NCBI GenBank assembly: GCA_038496445.1
Contig: JALMLS010000215.1
Coordinates: forward strand, 1-64,000
DNA length: 64,000 nt
Direction of reading: 5' to 3'
Origin: Trichosphaerium sp. ATCC 40318
Taxonomy: Eukaryota > Discosea > Flabellinia > Trichosidae
Shown: positions 25,215 to 36,417 of the stretch, piece after piece
Numbering within the stretch: the first letter of the stretch is position 1
How the letters are laid out: each line of letters begins with the position of its first letter
Position numbers and translations under genes: made by a program
The notes under the pieces: generated by a model
The model's input: the letters and a program-made list of their open reading frames with translations, nothing else
Databases searched by the model: none
What the model was told of the DNA's origin: nothing

Positions 25215-27330
25215 ATGGAAGTAAGCGATGAAGAACTCATTAATATGCTAAGTGGCTGTATGAATGCAGGTACGTGGCATAACCGGATGTTTTAGATGAT
25301 AATCTTGTAATAAGACTACAACATTCGTCAACAGGCGACGAGAGAGCTGAAAGAGTTCCAAAACAAAGAATTGGTACAATTAAAACCGCTAATAGTTGAA
25401 AGTAACCTATAAACTGTCTGTGACGCTGTTTTGTTTCTTCAACAAGTAGCGCATATCTTCCATTTGTACTAAAGTGTTTTGTGACCACAATATGACTCAA
25501 GTCTCTTATTGTGGGATTGGATCTTTGTCTTTTGTAGAAATCACGTGTTTTGCCGCCTTTTTCAAGACGAGTAAATGATGCTTTTTCAGAACTTTCATTC
25601 AAGTGCTTTGCTTACTTCTTTTTTTGTCCAAAAGGGAATGGTTTTAACAGCGTTTCTACGCTTAACAACGAACATTAGTTTACCCCAACAAATTTGTGTT
25701 CTGTCCTCAATCGCTTTCAAGACTACTCTTATACAAGCTTCGGTACACTTCAAAATAATTACTACACGTGTTAGTCGGATTAAGGAAAGTTAAATAGATG
25801 AAATGGCACATGCTTGATCAGAAGGTCAAGGAAGATATCAAAGTAAAAGTACATGTTGTTTCTTTTTCCTTTTTACAACATGCAATGCTGACGCTCTAAT
25901 AAAAAAGACTGTTGATCTATACTTACGGAATTGCGATAAAAACTATGTGAGGTCAAAATCTATGCCATTACAAGCTGTTGCAAGGGTTGAATTAGCAAAT
26001 GGAAAATGGCCAGAGATCTTTGGTATAGTTATCCCAGAGTGTTTTAAGACATGCATGAACAAGGACACTCAGGGACAGGAACAAGCTATTGATTTAATAC
26101 AATGTGGTGTTGAGGTACACACTGCAGAATATTAGACGCTAGCTAACCATTTATGATGATGTTAAATTTTGTCTTTAGGCATCCCAAACACTGGCTATCA
26201 AGCATGCAAGCAGCATTATCACTGTCATAAAGTATCTACTATCGAATAGTGATCAGGATACAGTTAGGGTTACTGCTCTAGAAACATTACTGTCCATAGA
26301 CTGTTTCAGGCAAGTGCTTTTTGGAGCAAACCAGTTTCTGTTGTTTTTACATTGAGACGTTTACACTAGCATTGTAAAAACTCCTATACCTTTGAAAAGA
26401 TAATTACAACACGTGAATCCTTTTCTAAACCGTGGACATGTTTTTAAAGTTACAATCTCCACTTTCTTTATGTGGACATTTCTGACATTTTTTTTTGACA
26501 AATACTTCATCCATTGTTGGTTAGATAGTACCTAATATCACTGGGTTTTTTACAGATCATATTTGAAAGACCAACCAAAGCAAAGGCGTTACATATCAAA
26601 TAGTGTTGTTATCTTTCTACAAGAACTAAAAAGACAGGAAGAATTCAAATGTGCTGAAAAAAATGGTTATGATTCGGATAGTGATTCTTTTGGAATTGCA
26701 AATGTTCAAAGTTACATTGACCTTGCACAGCAAGTATACATTTGTCTACAAAGTATGGATTGATGTAAATTAGTGATGGCAATGGCTTTTCACGCTATTG
26801 GGTTCATATAAATAATAAAAACTAAGTGCACATGTATTACAATCTCCATGTTCAAAAATTAGAGAATGCTGCTGAATTTCTATTGTTTCAACCTGAAGGA
26901 TAGCTTGCAAAGTTGAACTTCACAAACCTTCCGAAATATCAGGCTCAACATTTTTTCAGATCAATGTATCAACTATACTCTGAAATTACTGAACGAGTCT
27001 TGGAATTGTTGGTCCATGCTTGCAAAAGTAGATTTTTGTTTTTCTTCTTACTTACTCTTCCTATCTATTTGTTTATCTTGCTCTTTATCCTTTCTTTCTG
27101 TTGGGGTAGTCTTTTGTGTAATACTTTGTATAGCCTTTTGTGCAAGTCTTGTATGTCATTTTGTGTGGCTGAAGTAAATTGTTAGATAAAAACTAGTATA
27201 ACTAATTTAAGAACCTTTTATGCTTTGCTCTGGCAGTATTGGACAGGTTAATCTTCCATCAATCCAAGTGGCTTACAGGGATCAAACACCACTCAAAAGA
27301 GCAAAATTAGATAAAGTTAAAGTACAGTAA
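25215..27330 (+). pseudogene. Importin-beta-like gene, copy B
   Basis: Starts MEVSDEELINML at 25215, the inverted counterpart of copy A. Conserved exons are AVARVELANGKWPEIFG (about 25970-26030), DLIQCGVEV, a segment equivalent to ALETLLSIDCF, and QRRYISNSVVIFLQELKR (26570-26640). Beyond the point where copy A ends, possible further exons read LPKYQAQHFFRSMYQLY and VNLPSIQVAYRDQTPLK, stopping at TAA 27328-27330. In exon 2 this copy has one extra base relative to copy A (AGACTACAACATTCG against AGACAACACATTCG), which shifts the frame before QAMREL. It therefore looks like a pseudogene unless an unusual splice compensates. It lacks the foldback element found in copy A. Confidence 0.6.
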
Positions 27331-27410
27331 ACTACACGCTGTTGTTTTTAGGTTTTTCAAAAGGTGATAAACTTGCTAATTTTGGTATCACCAATTCTTG
27401 AATGAGCGAA

Positions 27411-27665
27411 TTAGGAAAGCAAGTGAACCTCTATACCCCACGTGTACCCTCCTTCTAATTCATAATTGGTATTATAACTACACTGCCATTCGGTCAGTAA
27501 GATGGTACTCTTGAGCTCTTCTTCTCGAGTAATGTTGCTTGCAACTTCAATTGAGCCAAACCAAATCTTGTATTCTCCTTCTACCATTGATGTCCTCTTG
27601 GCCAAGTGCCCATTTGTATGCACATCACAAGCTTCTATTCTGCTTTGATATGCGCAATTGTTCAT
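27411..27665 (-). CDS. Hypothetical small protein
   Basis: Frame from MNNCAYQSRIEAC to a stop at 27411, 84 residues, containing EGEYKIWFGSIEV and ELEGGYTWGIEVHLL. These beta-rich, aromatic-ended strands look like a real small domain, but I do not recognise it. An upstream exon may exist because the frame stays open about 20 codons above the ATG. It is divergent from the Rab gene starting at 27893. Confidence 0.35.
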   Translation of the reverse strand: MNNCAYQSRIEACDVHTNGHLAKRTSMVEGEYKIWFGSIEVASNITREEELKSTILLTEWQCSYNTNYELEGGYTWGIEVHLLS

Positions 27666-27892
27666 CTGGATAGCCTTAGTCTCCCCATCTGCTATATTAT
27701 TTTCAGTTACTTTTTGTAGTTGCACTGAAGTTTATGTTGTCGGCAGCCGATTTCCGTTCCCTTTGTCCCCGTTTTTGTAAGTCAATCCAATCTGCTGTTA
27801 TCATATCACTTCTTGCAATTTACATTGTCGTTTAACTTAACCTGCTTAAGATAGATGTCACAATACTCTAAACAAAGTTTTGTAACAACGAC

Positions 27893-29114
27893 AATGCCAA
27901 AAGGTTCAAATAAAACAATGGAACAACCAAAACAACCAGAAAAAGTGGCAGCAAAAGTGATAGTGGTAGGAGAATCTGGTAAGCCACGTGATAGTTGCAG
28001 TCATATTACGCTTTGCTCACTGGTTTCGCTCTAGGTGTTGGAAAAACCTCTATTTTGTGCAGATACGTTTATAATGATTACAGGAGTAATAGGAGTACTA
28101 TAGCAGCAGAATTTGTACGTCAGAAGCAACTTCGCTTTCTTTTTATTTGAAAACCTGACTTTCATTTTAAAACGGGTACATTTTTGACTTTGGCCTCGTG
28201 TTGACTTCTTCCTGTAACTCTTTTTTAGCTTTTAAAGGAAGTGTCAGGCAAGACCATTCAAACTGTTAAACTTCAGTTATGGGAGTACGTCATAGATACC
28301 ACTACAATTTACCTTAGTGCCCTTTAGCACAGCTGGTAGGGAACAATTCAACAGCCCTAGTGGTAGGCAATATTTTTTCTTCATGTTTCTTAATGTTTTT
28401 AACTAGTATGGTTTTACCGTGGTGCACATGTAGCACTACTGGTTTTCGACATCGGATCTAAGAGATCGTTTGACTACCTCGACAAACAAATAAAGGAAGT
28501 TTTAAAGTACCAAAAAGAACCAACAGATGTACGTGGAATAGCACATAATTGGCGACGCTGTGTCATTTGCTAACCACTTTGCAACATAGGTTAAATGTAT
28601 TGTAATAGGTAATAAATGCGATCTAGATGATAGACAAGTATCAGAGAAAGAAATACAAGAACTTGTTACATATTGGGAGTCCATATTATGAAGTTAGCGC
28701 TAAAACGGTACATACATTAGCTATTAGTTATGAAGCCAGTTGTAGGTTCAATCCTACAACTTTGACCTAGTTCGTGTCGGAGCAGTGAACCTAAAAACTA
28801 TGCTACGAGCGTCAATTGTTCCTTAGAACGCCTTAAGGCTAATACCATTGAAACTGCCACCCATTTAACGTTGTAATTACTAACTCTTGGTTTTTTTGAA
28901 GGGACAAAACGTTCACGAAATGTTTGCAGATGTAGCACGTGTGGCTGAGACTTTATTGCTACCCAAATCTGAGCCTATTGTCCAAATGAAGGAGCCTACA
29001 CAGGACCAAAATAGAGGTTTGTTTAGCTACCTAGGGTCGTGGTTTGATATAAATAAAAGCCGTTTTATATGCACGTTGTTAATTCAATTAAAAAAAAGAA
29101 TTAATATACATTAA
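27893..29114 (+). pseudogene. Rab-type GTPase, frameshifted, with Q-to-R in the switch II motif
   Basis: Start MPKGSNKTMEQPKQPEK at 27893. Spliced motifs: G1 VIVVGESGVGKTSILCRY, G3 LQLWDTAGREQF, FYRGAHVALLVFDI, G4 IVIGNKCDL, G5 YYEVSAKTGQNVHEMF. Two things are odd. The catalytic glutamine of DTAGQ is arginine, which in Ras-like proteins strongly reduces GTP hydrolysis. The exon carrying G4 also shifts frame by one base at about 28671-28682, so translation would hit TGA at 28689-28691 before G5. The last exon (from 28901) ends without the cysteines Rabs use for prenylation. A sequencing error could explain the shift; otherwise this is a decaying Rab. The 3' end is tandemly duplicated. Confidence 0.65.
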
Positions 29115-29253
29115 CCTTCGTATCGAGAATCGCTGAAGTGATGGTTCGAAGTTCTAGTTTGCGAACTATTCCCCGAGAAAAACCTGTGTTCAAAGGGTCT
29201 ATGAAAGTCGTGCCGTATTTTCACGTGACTTACTGTAACACGTTATTACACCC
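28784..29253 (+). repeat. Tandem duplication of Rab 3' exon and downstream promoter, copy 1
   Basis: A unit of about 470 bp, beginning AGTGAACCTAAAAA and ending TTACACCCACC, is repeated directly at 29254-29727. It includes the last Rab exon, its 3' flank and the segment directly upstream of the next gene's ATG. In this copy one G is missing (GTGGTTTGATAT against GTGGTTTGGATAT), so the protein end is altered and runs about 20 codons longer. Confidence 0.9.
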
Positions 29254-29727
29254 ACCAGTGAACCTAAAAAAATGCTAAGAGCGTCAAGGTTCCTTAGAAC
29301 GCTTAAGGCTAATACCATTGAAACTACCACCCATTTAACGTTGTAATTACTAACTCTTGGTTTTTTTGAAGGGACAAAACGTTCACGAAATGTTTGCAGA
29401 TGTAGCACGTGTGGCTGAGACTTTATTGCTACCCAAATCTGAGCCTATTGTCCAAATGAAGGAGCCTACACAGGACCAAAATAGAGGTTTGTTTAGCTAC
29501 CTAGGGTCGTGGTTTGGATATAAATAAAAGCCGTTTTATATGCACGTTGTTAATTCAATTAAAAAAAAGAATTAATATACATTAACCTTCGTATCGAGAA
29601 TCGCTGAAGTGATGGTTCGAAGTTCTAGTTTGCGAACTATTCCCCGAGAAAAACCTGTGTTCAAAGGGTCTATGAAAGTCGTGCCGTATTTTCACGTGAA
29701 TTACTGTAACACGTTATTACACCCACC
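29254..29727 (+). repeat. Tandem duplication of Rab 3' exon and downstream promoter, copy 2
   Basis: Second copy of the 470-bp unit. Its exon (from 29371) ends GSWFGYK then TAA at 29525-29527. It abuts the ATG of the PH-like gene at 29728 and carries a TCACGTGAA site at about 29692, also present in copy 1 as TCACGTGAC. The few differences between copies suggest a recent event. Confidence 0.9.
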
Positions 29728-30266
29728 ATGGCTGAAAAAAAGAAAAAGGAAGTTCTTTACAAGGATAAATACATAACGCTAACGCATAACTACTTACGGA
29801 TAAGAAACTACTATGCTTCGCCTGGATCTAAGACGATTAAACTTAAAAATATAACATACGTAAAGGATGTAAGAGGCATGGGACTCAGATATACAGACTA
29901 TCATTATTGGGGTATCAGAGAATGAGATTAATTTTTTTTTCTTATCGAAACTTCTTTTGAGTTTTTTGCTTATGACGCGTTAGGTATGGGTACAACTAAT
30001 ATATGGTGGGCTCTTGGACCAAGAATAAAGTTTTCTTCATGTGAGAACGCGCTTGTTAAAGTAAAAGGCGATAAGATTAAGAAGGGGTTTACTGTACAAC
30101 ATATAAACGTACGCACAATATTTTTAAAAGTTAAGATCTTTTTTACTCCGATTTGGTATCACGTGATAAGACACGTGTTTTTTTTTCTTCTGAATACGTT
30201 TTTAATATCTTGTAGGAATTTTTTAGAGCGTTACAAGGCGCCCAGGGATTAAAAGTGAGTTGTTAG
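29728..30266 (+). CDS. Small PH-like domain protein of prokaryotic type
   Basis: Start MAEKKKKEVLYKDKYITLTH at 29728. Exon 2 gives MGTTNIWWALGPRIKF and KVKGDKIKKGFTVQHIN, and exon 3 gives EFFRALQGAQGLK, ending TAG at 30266. The pattern (D-Y-I-x-L-T start, Y-Y-x-x-G-x-K-x-I strand, W-G-x-G then W-W-A-L, GFTV near the end) matches small stand-alone PH-like proteins common in bacteria and archaea. Length about 120 residues fits. Two introns show it is now a eukaryotic gene. Function is unknown. The promoter lies in the duplicated unit just upstream. Confidence 0.65.
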
Positions 30267-30441
30267 TAAACACTTAACTGGTTACTAATGAAATTGACTA
30301 GGATTGGAAACATGATTGATTGGGTTCCTTCTTTCGGATTTCAAGCTTTTGTCTCAACTGTAAATAAAAAGATTCGACAAAAACGCCTTAGCTTTTCACG
30401 TTGTCCATCAACCTTTTAGTTTTTCCAGATAAACTAGTCTG

Positions 30442-31428
30442 TGTGTGAAGCGCGATCCATGTTGATGGCGTACAAAACGGAGAATGCAAAGAGTGGCATA
30501 AAAATGCAAGATTGAAATTGGAGTGCAGTTTTTCGAATGGAAAACGAGAAGGCGAATGCAAGAGTTGGTTTGCCAATGGCCGAAGGCAAGAGAAATGCAG
30601 ATTCGAGGGTGGAAAAAAGTGTGGCGACTTGCAGATTTGGTATAACTCTGGTACACTGAAAGTAGAAGATACATTCTGTCAACAAACAGGTGAATACAAA
30701 GAATGGCATGATGATGGCACGAGATTTGAGCAATATTTCTTCATAGATCATAAGAAACATGGAGAGGCAAAGCTTTGGTATCCAAATGGCCAATTGGGCT
30801 CACACAGCATGTATTCGAACGAAGAAAAGAACGGGACGTGCCGGCAATGGTCCAACACTGGTATAATATTAACGTCTGAGCGTAATTATGTCAATGGTAA
30901 AGCAGATGGAGAATATAAATCTTGGGAGGATGACGGCAAAATAGCTTTTCATTATTTTTATAAAAATGATAAATTGCACGGAGAATTCAAGCGTTACTAC
31001 GATGGAAAGCTAGAAGAGCAATATACGTATAAACATGGTAAAATTGATGGGGTGTCCAGAAGTTGGTATGCGAGCGGCAAATTGGAAACGCACCTCTTTT
31101 ATGTCAATGACAAGCGTTGTGGGGAATACAAAAGGTGGTTTAGTAACGGTAAATTGAGGGAGCATTGCCATTACATCAATGACAAACTACATGGTGAATG
31201 CAAGAGTGGTACGAAAGTGGACTGCTTAAAGCACGATCTATGTTTGTTGATGGCATACAAAACGGAGAATGCAAAGAGTGGCATGAAAATGCAAGATTGC
31301 AATTGGAGTGCAGTTTTTCGAATGGAAAACGAGAAGGCGAATGAAAGAGTTGGTGGAAAAGGTGGACGCCAAATGGCGAGATTAAGGAGCATTTCTTCTT
31401 TGAAAATGATGTCATAAAGATACCCTAA
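30442..31428 (+). pseudogene. YwqK/MORN-2-like repeat array, frameshifted at both ends
   Basis: About 12 copies of a 22-25-residue repeat with the pattern G-E-x-K-x-W-x-x-x-G-x-L (for example GKREGECKSWFANGRRQEKC and DDGTRFEQYFFIDHKKHGEA). This is the MORN-2/YwqK type found in bacteria, protists and giant viruses. No in-frame ATG precedes the array. Relative to the near-identical segment at about 31229-31320, the 5' end lacks 4 bases near 30450, and a single base is missing near 31203. Past that point the original frame continues through repeats in another frame until a TGA near 31345. The central frame (about 30450-31203) is open. Either a 5' exon is missing from view or this is a pseudogene. 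Confidence 0.7.
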
Positions 31429-31613
31429 AAAGTTGTTTGTGAGTTTTGATGGCTACTGGAGCTCACAGGCAGGGATCCTATACTCTGTTTGTAGTTATTA
31501 TGTGACAGAAGTTCTGGTGTAATTGTATGTAGTAGGATTTTGCAACCTGAAATTATTCAAAATAAAAGTTATTACCATTATGGTTTTAAAGTAACAATAC
31601 TGCACCAGTTACT

Positions 31614-33123
31614 TTAGAGGTCAGGTATACCTGTATGGTACTGCCCTGAAGAGTATTCTATAAAAGAGTCTAAATAATCTACACCACGAGCGCCAGCTCT
31701 TGTAAGACGGCGATCAGTATCTTCAGAAAATCTAAAAGTATCCAAAGACTTTTCAACAGCATACAGGCCTTTTAGTGATAGAAAAGCTTCATCTGAGACT
31801 TGGTCACAGTTTTTGAGACCAATTGTATGAATACGTGATAGCGCTCTTACTCCTTCATCTGTAACTGCAGTACCATCAAGATTAATTGCATGCACTCCCT
31901 TCAATGCTTTGATACCTACATCTGTAACTGAAGTACGAGCAAGGTCAATGGAATGAACACCTGCAAGCGCTTTGATTCCTTCATCTGTCACTAAAGTGTC
32001 TCCAAGATGAATACTATGAACACTTGCAAGTGCTTTTACACCTTCATCTGTGACTGATGTTGTGTTAAGGAAGGCAGTATGAACTCCCTTCAGCGCTTTA
32101 ATACCTTCATCTGTTACTGCCGTTCTTTCAAGATAAATGGTGTGAACCCCGCTCAGTTCTTTTACACCTTCATCCGTCACTTGACTGGCACTAAGGTTAA
32201 TAGTATGAACACCCTTTAGTGACTTGATACCTTCATCTGTTACATTTTTGCAATCTAAAAGATTAATTGTATGTACTCCAGCAAGTGCTTTGATTCCATC
32301 ATCTGCCACCAATGTGGAAGTAAGATCAATTGTATGAACACCTTTCAGTGCCTTGAGACCACTATCTGTAACGTTTTTACAACGACAAAGACAAATAGAA
32401 TGTACTCCTGCAAGTGCTTTCAGATCATTATCATTGATAACTCCATTTTTCTTAATTCCCACATATCTTAACTTTCTGTTTTGTTTGAATGAAGTATCAA
32501 TGTATTTACATCCAGACAACAACGAATACAAAGTATTGTTTTCAACATTCATCACAATGACACTGTTGTTCATGACACCTTTGTACTGTCTGACCTTTAA
32601 GATGTCTGGAATGTCGTAGATATACACTCTCTCATATCCAACAACATGATGAATGATATCAGCCATCAAACGACATGACTGAGCAACACCAAATCTTGCC
32701 TTAGCTTCTGTATGATGAAGAATCGTGGATATAACTTCTGGTGGGAAATTAAGAATGTTCACTACTTTATGTGGACGAGTTTGTGTTCTTTTAAATTGTA
32801 CAATGTTAGTATCTTGAATATTTCAGTATCAGAACGTACTTTCTTAGTTGCTTTTGCTTTGGTAGCGACAAGTCTTCGGATTGCGTCACAGGTATAACTG
32901 TTGGTACTGGTACTGTGTGCTCTTCGGGTGTAGAAGTCTCCGTGGTTTTAAAGAGATATTGGTCGATTTGGTGTAAAAGGTTCTTGTTTGCAATGTTTAA
33001 GACATTTTCAAGCTGGTTTATGAACACTTTACGTTGTTTTGTGCTGATTTTACTAAACTCTTCTTTGTGGTTGCTGTGATAGTATGTGATTGCTTGCTCC
33101 ACTGAAACGCCTGGTAAATTCAT
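31614..33123 (-). CDS. F-box leucine-rich-repeat protein, copy 1 (spliced, intact)
   Basis: Exon 1 (MNLPGVSVEQAITYYHSNHK at 33123) joins the main exon through a 52-nt intron (about 32786-32837) that starts GTACGT and has TACTAAC about 20 nt before its AG. The join keeps frame and supplies the ATG the main exon lacks. The main exon begins with an F-box (LNFPPEVISTILHHTEAKAR) and then about ten 23-residue leucine-rich repeats with consensus VTDEGIKALAGVHTINL, ending GIPDL at 31614. Such proteins normally bring substrates to SCF ubiquitin ligases. Paralogues lie at 38059, 55999 and 62657. An AG acceptor just above the ATG suggests a 5' UTR intron. Confidence 0.85.
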
Positions 33124-33262
33124 CTGTTTGAGTGTGTCTCGTTGCTAAAATGAAAATAGAAACCAAGTTCACCGTTAAGTAGCAAATGGAAGTCAAAGTT
33201 ACAAAAGTTTACATTTTGGGCGATCTCTTTTGCTGTTTATTTCATTATTTTTAAAAAAAAGT

Positions 33263-33944
33263 TTACTTTGTAGAGCTCTTTACAGCTTCACGAATAACGT
33301 AATTCAAAACACCACCATTCTAGCGAGGAAAAAATTATGCATATTTGACATGACAAAAAAAAGAAAGGTGTCGCTTACTTTGTAGTATGTAACTTCAGAA
33401 GCAGTGTCAAGCTTTAATACTGCCTTGAAGCTTGTTACATCCTTGTTACCAGCAACATTAATAGTGACTTCTTGACGTGGCTTAATATCGGCAGTTAAGT
33501 CGAATGAAAATTTCTCTTTTCCAGTCAAGCCCAATTTATCAGCATCGGTACCCTCAACAAATTCAAGAGGTATTACACCGAATAGAACAAGGTTAGAACG
33601 GTGAATCCTGATATGAATTAGTACAAAGACAACACGTAATAAAGAAAAAGTCTCACCTTTCAAAAGATGTTGCGATTACTGCTTTTACACTTGCATCCAT
33701 GTTCCCTCTAAACGCTGGTAAGAAAAACGGCAAGAAATTATTTGTTCATCAGGCCGTCTTGCTGCCCAATCTCTTGAACTTCCAGAACCGTATTGTGCGC
33801 CAGCCAAGATGATCATTACCCTACAATTGATTAACATTCGAAGCAGAGGTGATTCCATACCTTGTACTTTTCAGCAGCGTCAAATACGTCCATAATTTCA
33901 CCAGATGGAATGTGAAGAGTCTTTGGAGCAGCTTTACCGACAAA
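33263..33944 (-). pseudogene. Aconitase C-terminal domain fragment
   Basis: Exons encode KAAPKTLHIPSGEIMDVFDA, AQYGSGSSRDWAA, KAVIATSFERIHRSNLVLFG, GVIPLEFVEGTDADKLGLTG and GGVLNYVIREAVKSS then stop at 33263. This is unmistakably the swivelling C-terminal domain of aconitase/IRP1. Intact aconitase is 750-900 residues and needs three cluster-binding cysteines in its first part; no upstream exon is present before the oppositely oriented amidase gene at 34126. The fragment is about 200 residues with no clear ATG. It may be a 5'-truncated duplicate. Intron structure is retained, so it is not a retrocopy. Confidence 0.75.
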
Positions 33945-34125
33945 CTAAGGAATATGAGTACTAAGTTCATTGCAGATTTGAATTAGAATTTTTTTGCTAG
34001 CAAAATATTAACTTGAGTAATGCATAGCTCGCCTAACGTTTGACAGTCTGTTCTGATCACAAAATTGACATGTGAAGGCGAGAAGGAACTTGACCTGTAT
34101 ATCTTGGGCACGGTGAACACAAAAC

Positions 34126-36336
34126 ATGGGAAACTACACCTACGCCATTTTACTAGCGTTTGTAGTGTACTTTTGTACTATAACGCGCGCAAACGGTTCA
34201 TACAACGTGCATGAAGCTACAATAAAACGAGTACATGAAGCTATACTCTCTGGCGAGAGCTGTACAAGTAAGACCGCACGTGCACCTATTAGACATTTTT
34301 TAAACAATAGACAGGCATTGTAACAAAGCATTTGGCTCATATAGAAGCGAACGACGCACAGCAGAAAGCATACAACGCTATGACTGCCATCAACAATGAC
34401 GCACTTAAGTAGGCTCAACTTTATGATGTTGTGGTAATGTATCCACTAGGAGAGCCGCAGAATTAGATGCTCTGATAAACTCGAAGGCTATCCTTCAGAA
34501 GGTTTTAGCAGAAATGCCACTGTTCTGTGTTCCAACAGTCGTAAAGGATAACATTAACTTTGAAGGCAAGTTTTCAAGATTATCGTCTGGCTATGTGTAT
34601 GTGTAGCTCATTGAAATTTAAGGAATGGCAACTACAACTAGCGTTGAAGCGTTGCGCGATGTCATGCCGCTCCAAACCGCACCAGTGCTTGAAGTCATGA
34701 TAAACAAAGGTCAAGTTAAATTTATGTTTTTCCTCTTTTTTTCTTAGCATTGATGTTCAAGCAGGAGTTGTTGTGCTTGGTAAGACAAACCTGGCTGAAT
34801 TTGCCATGTCACGACAAAACACAATCAGGTAATACTAGTGGACTTTTATAATTGCAGCAAAAATGCCGTTCTCACGACATTGTTTATTGAAGTTACACTT
34901 TTATAGTTCTTTCGGTGGGCAAACAAAAAACGCTTATGGAACTTCAATTTATACCCCTTACGGTTCAAGTGGGGGAACAGGAACTGCAGTAACTGCAAGT
35001 TATGGTGTTCTAGGTCTTGGATCAGGTACATAGTTACTGAGTGACTGTTTTGTTGATCTAAGTGTTTAAGATTCTTCTGGTTCTATTCAAATGCCATCAA
35101 GTGCAGCTGCTATTGTGGGTATTCGGCCTACGAAAGGACTTATTTCAACAGAAGGAGTGTCACCGCTTATGATATTCGCTGATGTTATTGGACCTATGTG
35201 TCGTACAGTTGAAGATGTTGCAGCACTCTTCGAAGTTACTACTTTTGAAGCTCTTTTATTTTGTTTTAACAAGTGTAGGTAATGGTAGATGACCACTCTG
35301 ATTCTGGAATTGACTATCTGCGTTATGTAAATATACACGGACTTAAGGATACTAGAATTGGTTTTGCTGTTGAGACTCTAGAGCGTGGAATACCAGATAG
35401 AGAGGTATCAACTTTATTTCCGTCACATTACAAAAAATTATGTGTTGAGTCAAGTTTTTGTTTGAACAGTTATTAACCATGGTTCATTTGCGATTCTTAC
35501 CACCTTATGTAGGTTGAAGTATTGGTTAGATCAGCTATTAGTGCAATGGAAAATGGTGGGGCTGAGGTTGTTAACATTCAATTTATAGATGAATTTGATG
35601 TAATAGAAAGGAAAGGAAATCAATATTATCAAAATGCTCCCCACCAGTACGAAATATGTTAATTCCTATTCTCACTGTTTTCAAAGCAATTATTTTACTT
35701 CTTTAACGAATATTTGGAGACGACAACTTCAAGTGATCTTAATCTGCGAGATATCTATGAGTCAGGTTAGTCAAGAAAGTCTAAAAATTAACGATTTGTA
35801 CTTCACCGATTCGAAACTTAGCTGTTTCTCCTTTTTTTATATTTTGAAAGAATGAACATGTTCTCAATGGTACTGCCAATAGGTCAATTTCTGGATTTTG
35901 TTAGACCGAGTTTGCAACGTGCTGTAGCAAGTAATGCAACAAGTGATCCTATGGGTAACGAAGATTGCAGAAACATGCTATCATTAAAAGCAGAAGCTGC
36001 CGACTTTCTCGATTTTATCATTGACAATAACAACTTGGATGCTATTGTGTTTCCTCTTGTTAATCAACCGCCTTATAGCCCTCCTGGGAGTTCTACACCT
36101 CCTGGTATAGCACAAGTATAAAAACCATTACTTACAACCTTCTTTTAGGCTACAGGCAGTTCTCTTATATTGCGCCTTTTGCAGGATTTCCGACTATCAC
36201 TGTGCCTATTGGTAACACAAACAACGATCTACCTGTTGGCCTCAACATCATGGCGAAACGATTTGAAGAGCCAATGCTTATCAAGCTAGCATCAGGGTTA
36301 GAACATGAAATCAGCGGTAGGATACCACCAAAGTAA
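34126..36336 (+). CDS. Secreted amidase-signature hydrolase
   Basis: MGNYTYAILLAFVVYFCTIT at 34126 is a signal peptide. The first intron splices to SIVTKHLAHIEANDAQQKAY. Amidase-signature residues follow: VPTVVKDNINFEG (catalytic Lys), PYGSSGGTGTAVTASYG (the cis-Ser region), LGLGSDSSGSIQMPSSAAAI (nucleophile Ser) and IVGIRPTKGLISTEGV. All three members of the Ser-cisSer-Lys triad are visible. Later exons include GLKDTRIGFAVETLERGI, NNLDAIVFPLVNQPPYSPPG and PFAGFPTITVPIG, ending GRIPPK at 36336. The family hydrolyses amide bonds of varied substrates; substrate here is unknown, and the signal peptide points to the secretory pathway or lysosome. About ten short introns. Confidence 0.85.
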
Positions 36337-36417
36337 AAGAGTTAGTTTGATCATCATTGTTACAACTTCCATCCTTGAATGACACGGACAATACCTGTTA
36401 CTTTAGTAGTAAATTTA

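Noticed and set aside
30408-30793. Minus-strand frames over the MORN-like array
   Set aside because: Antisense of repeat DNA; no membrane or domain logic.
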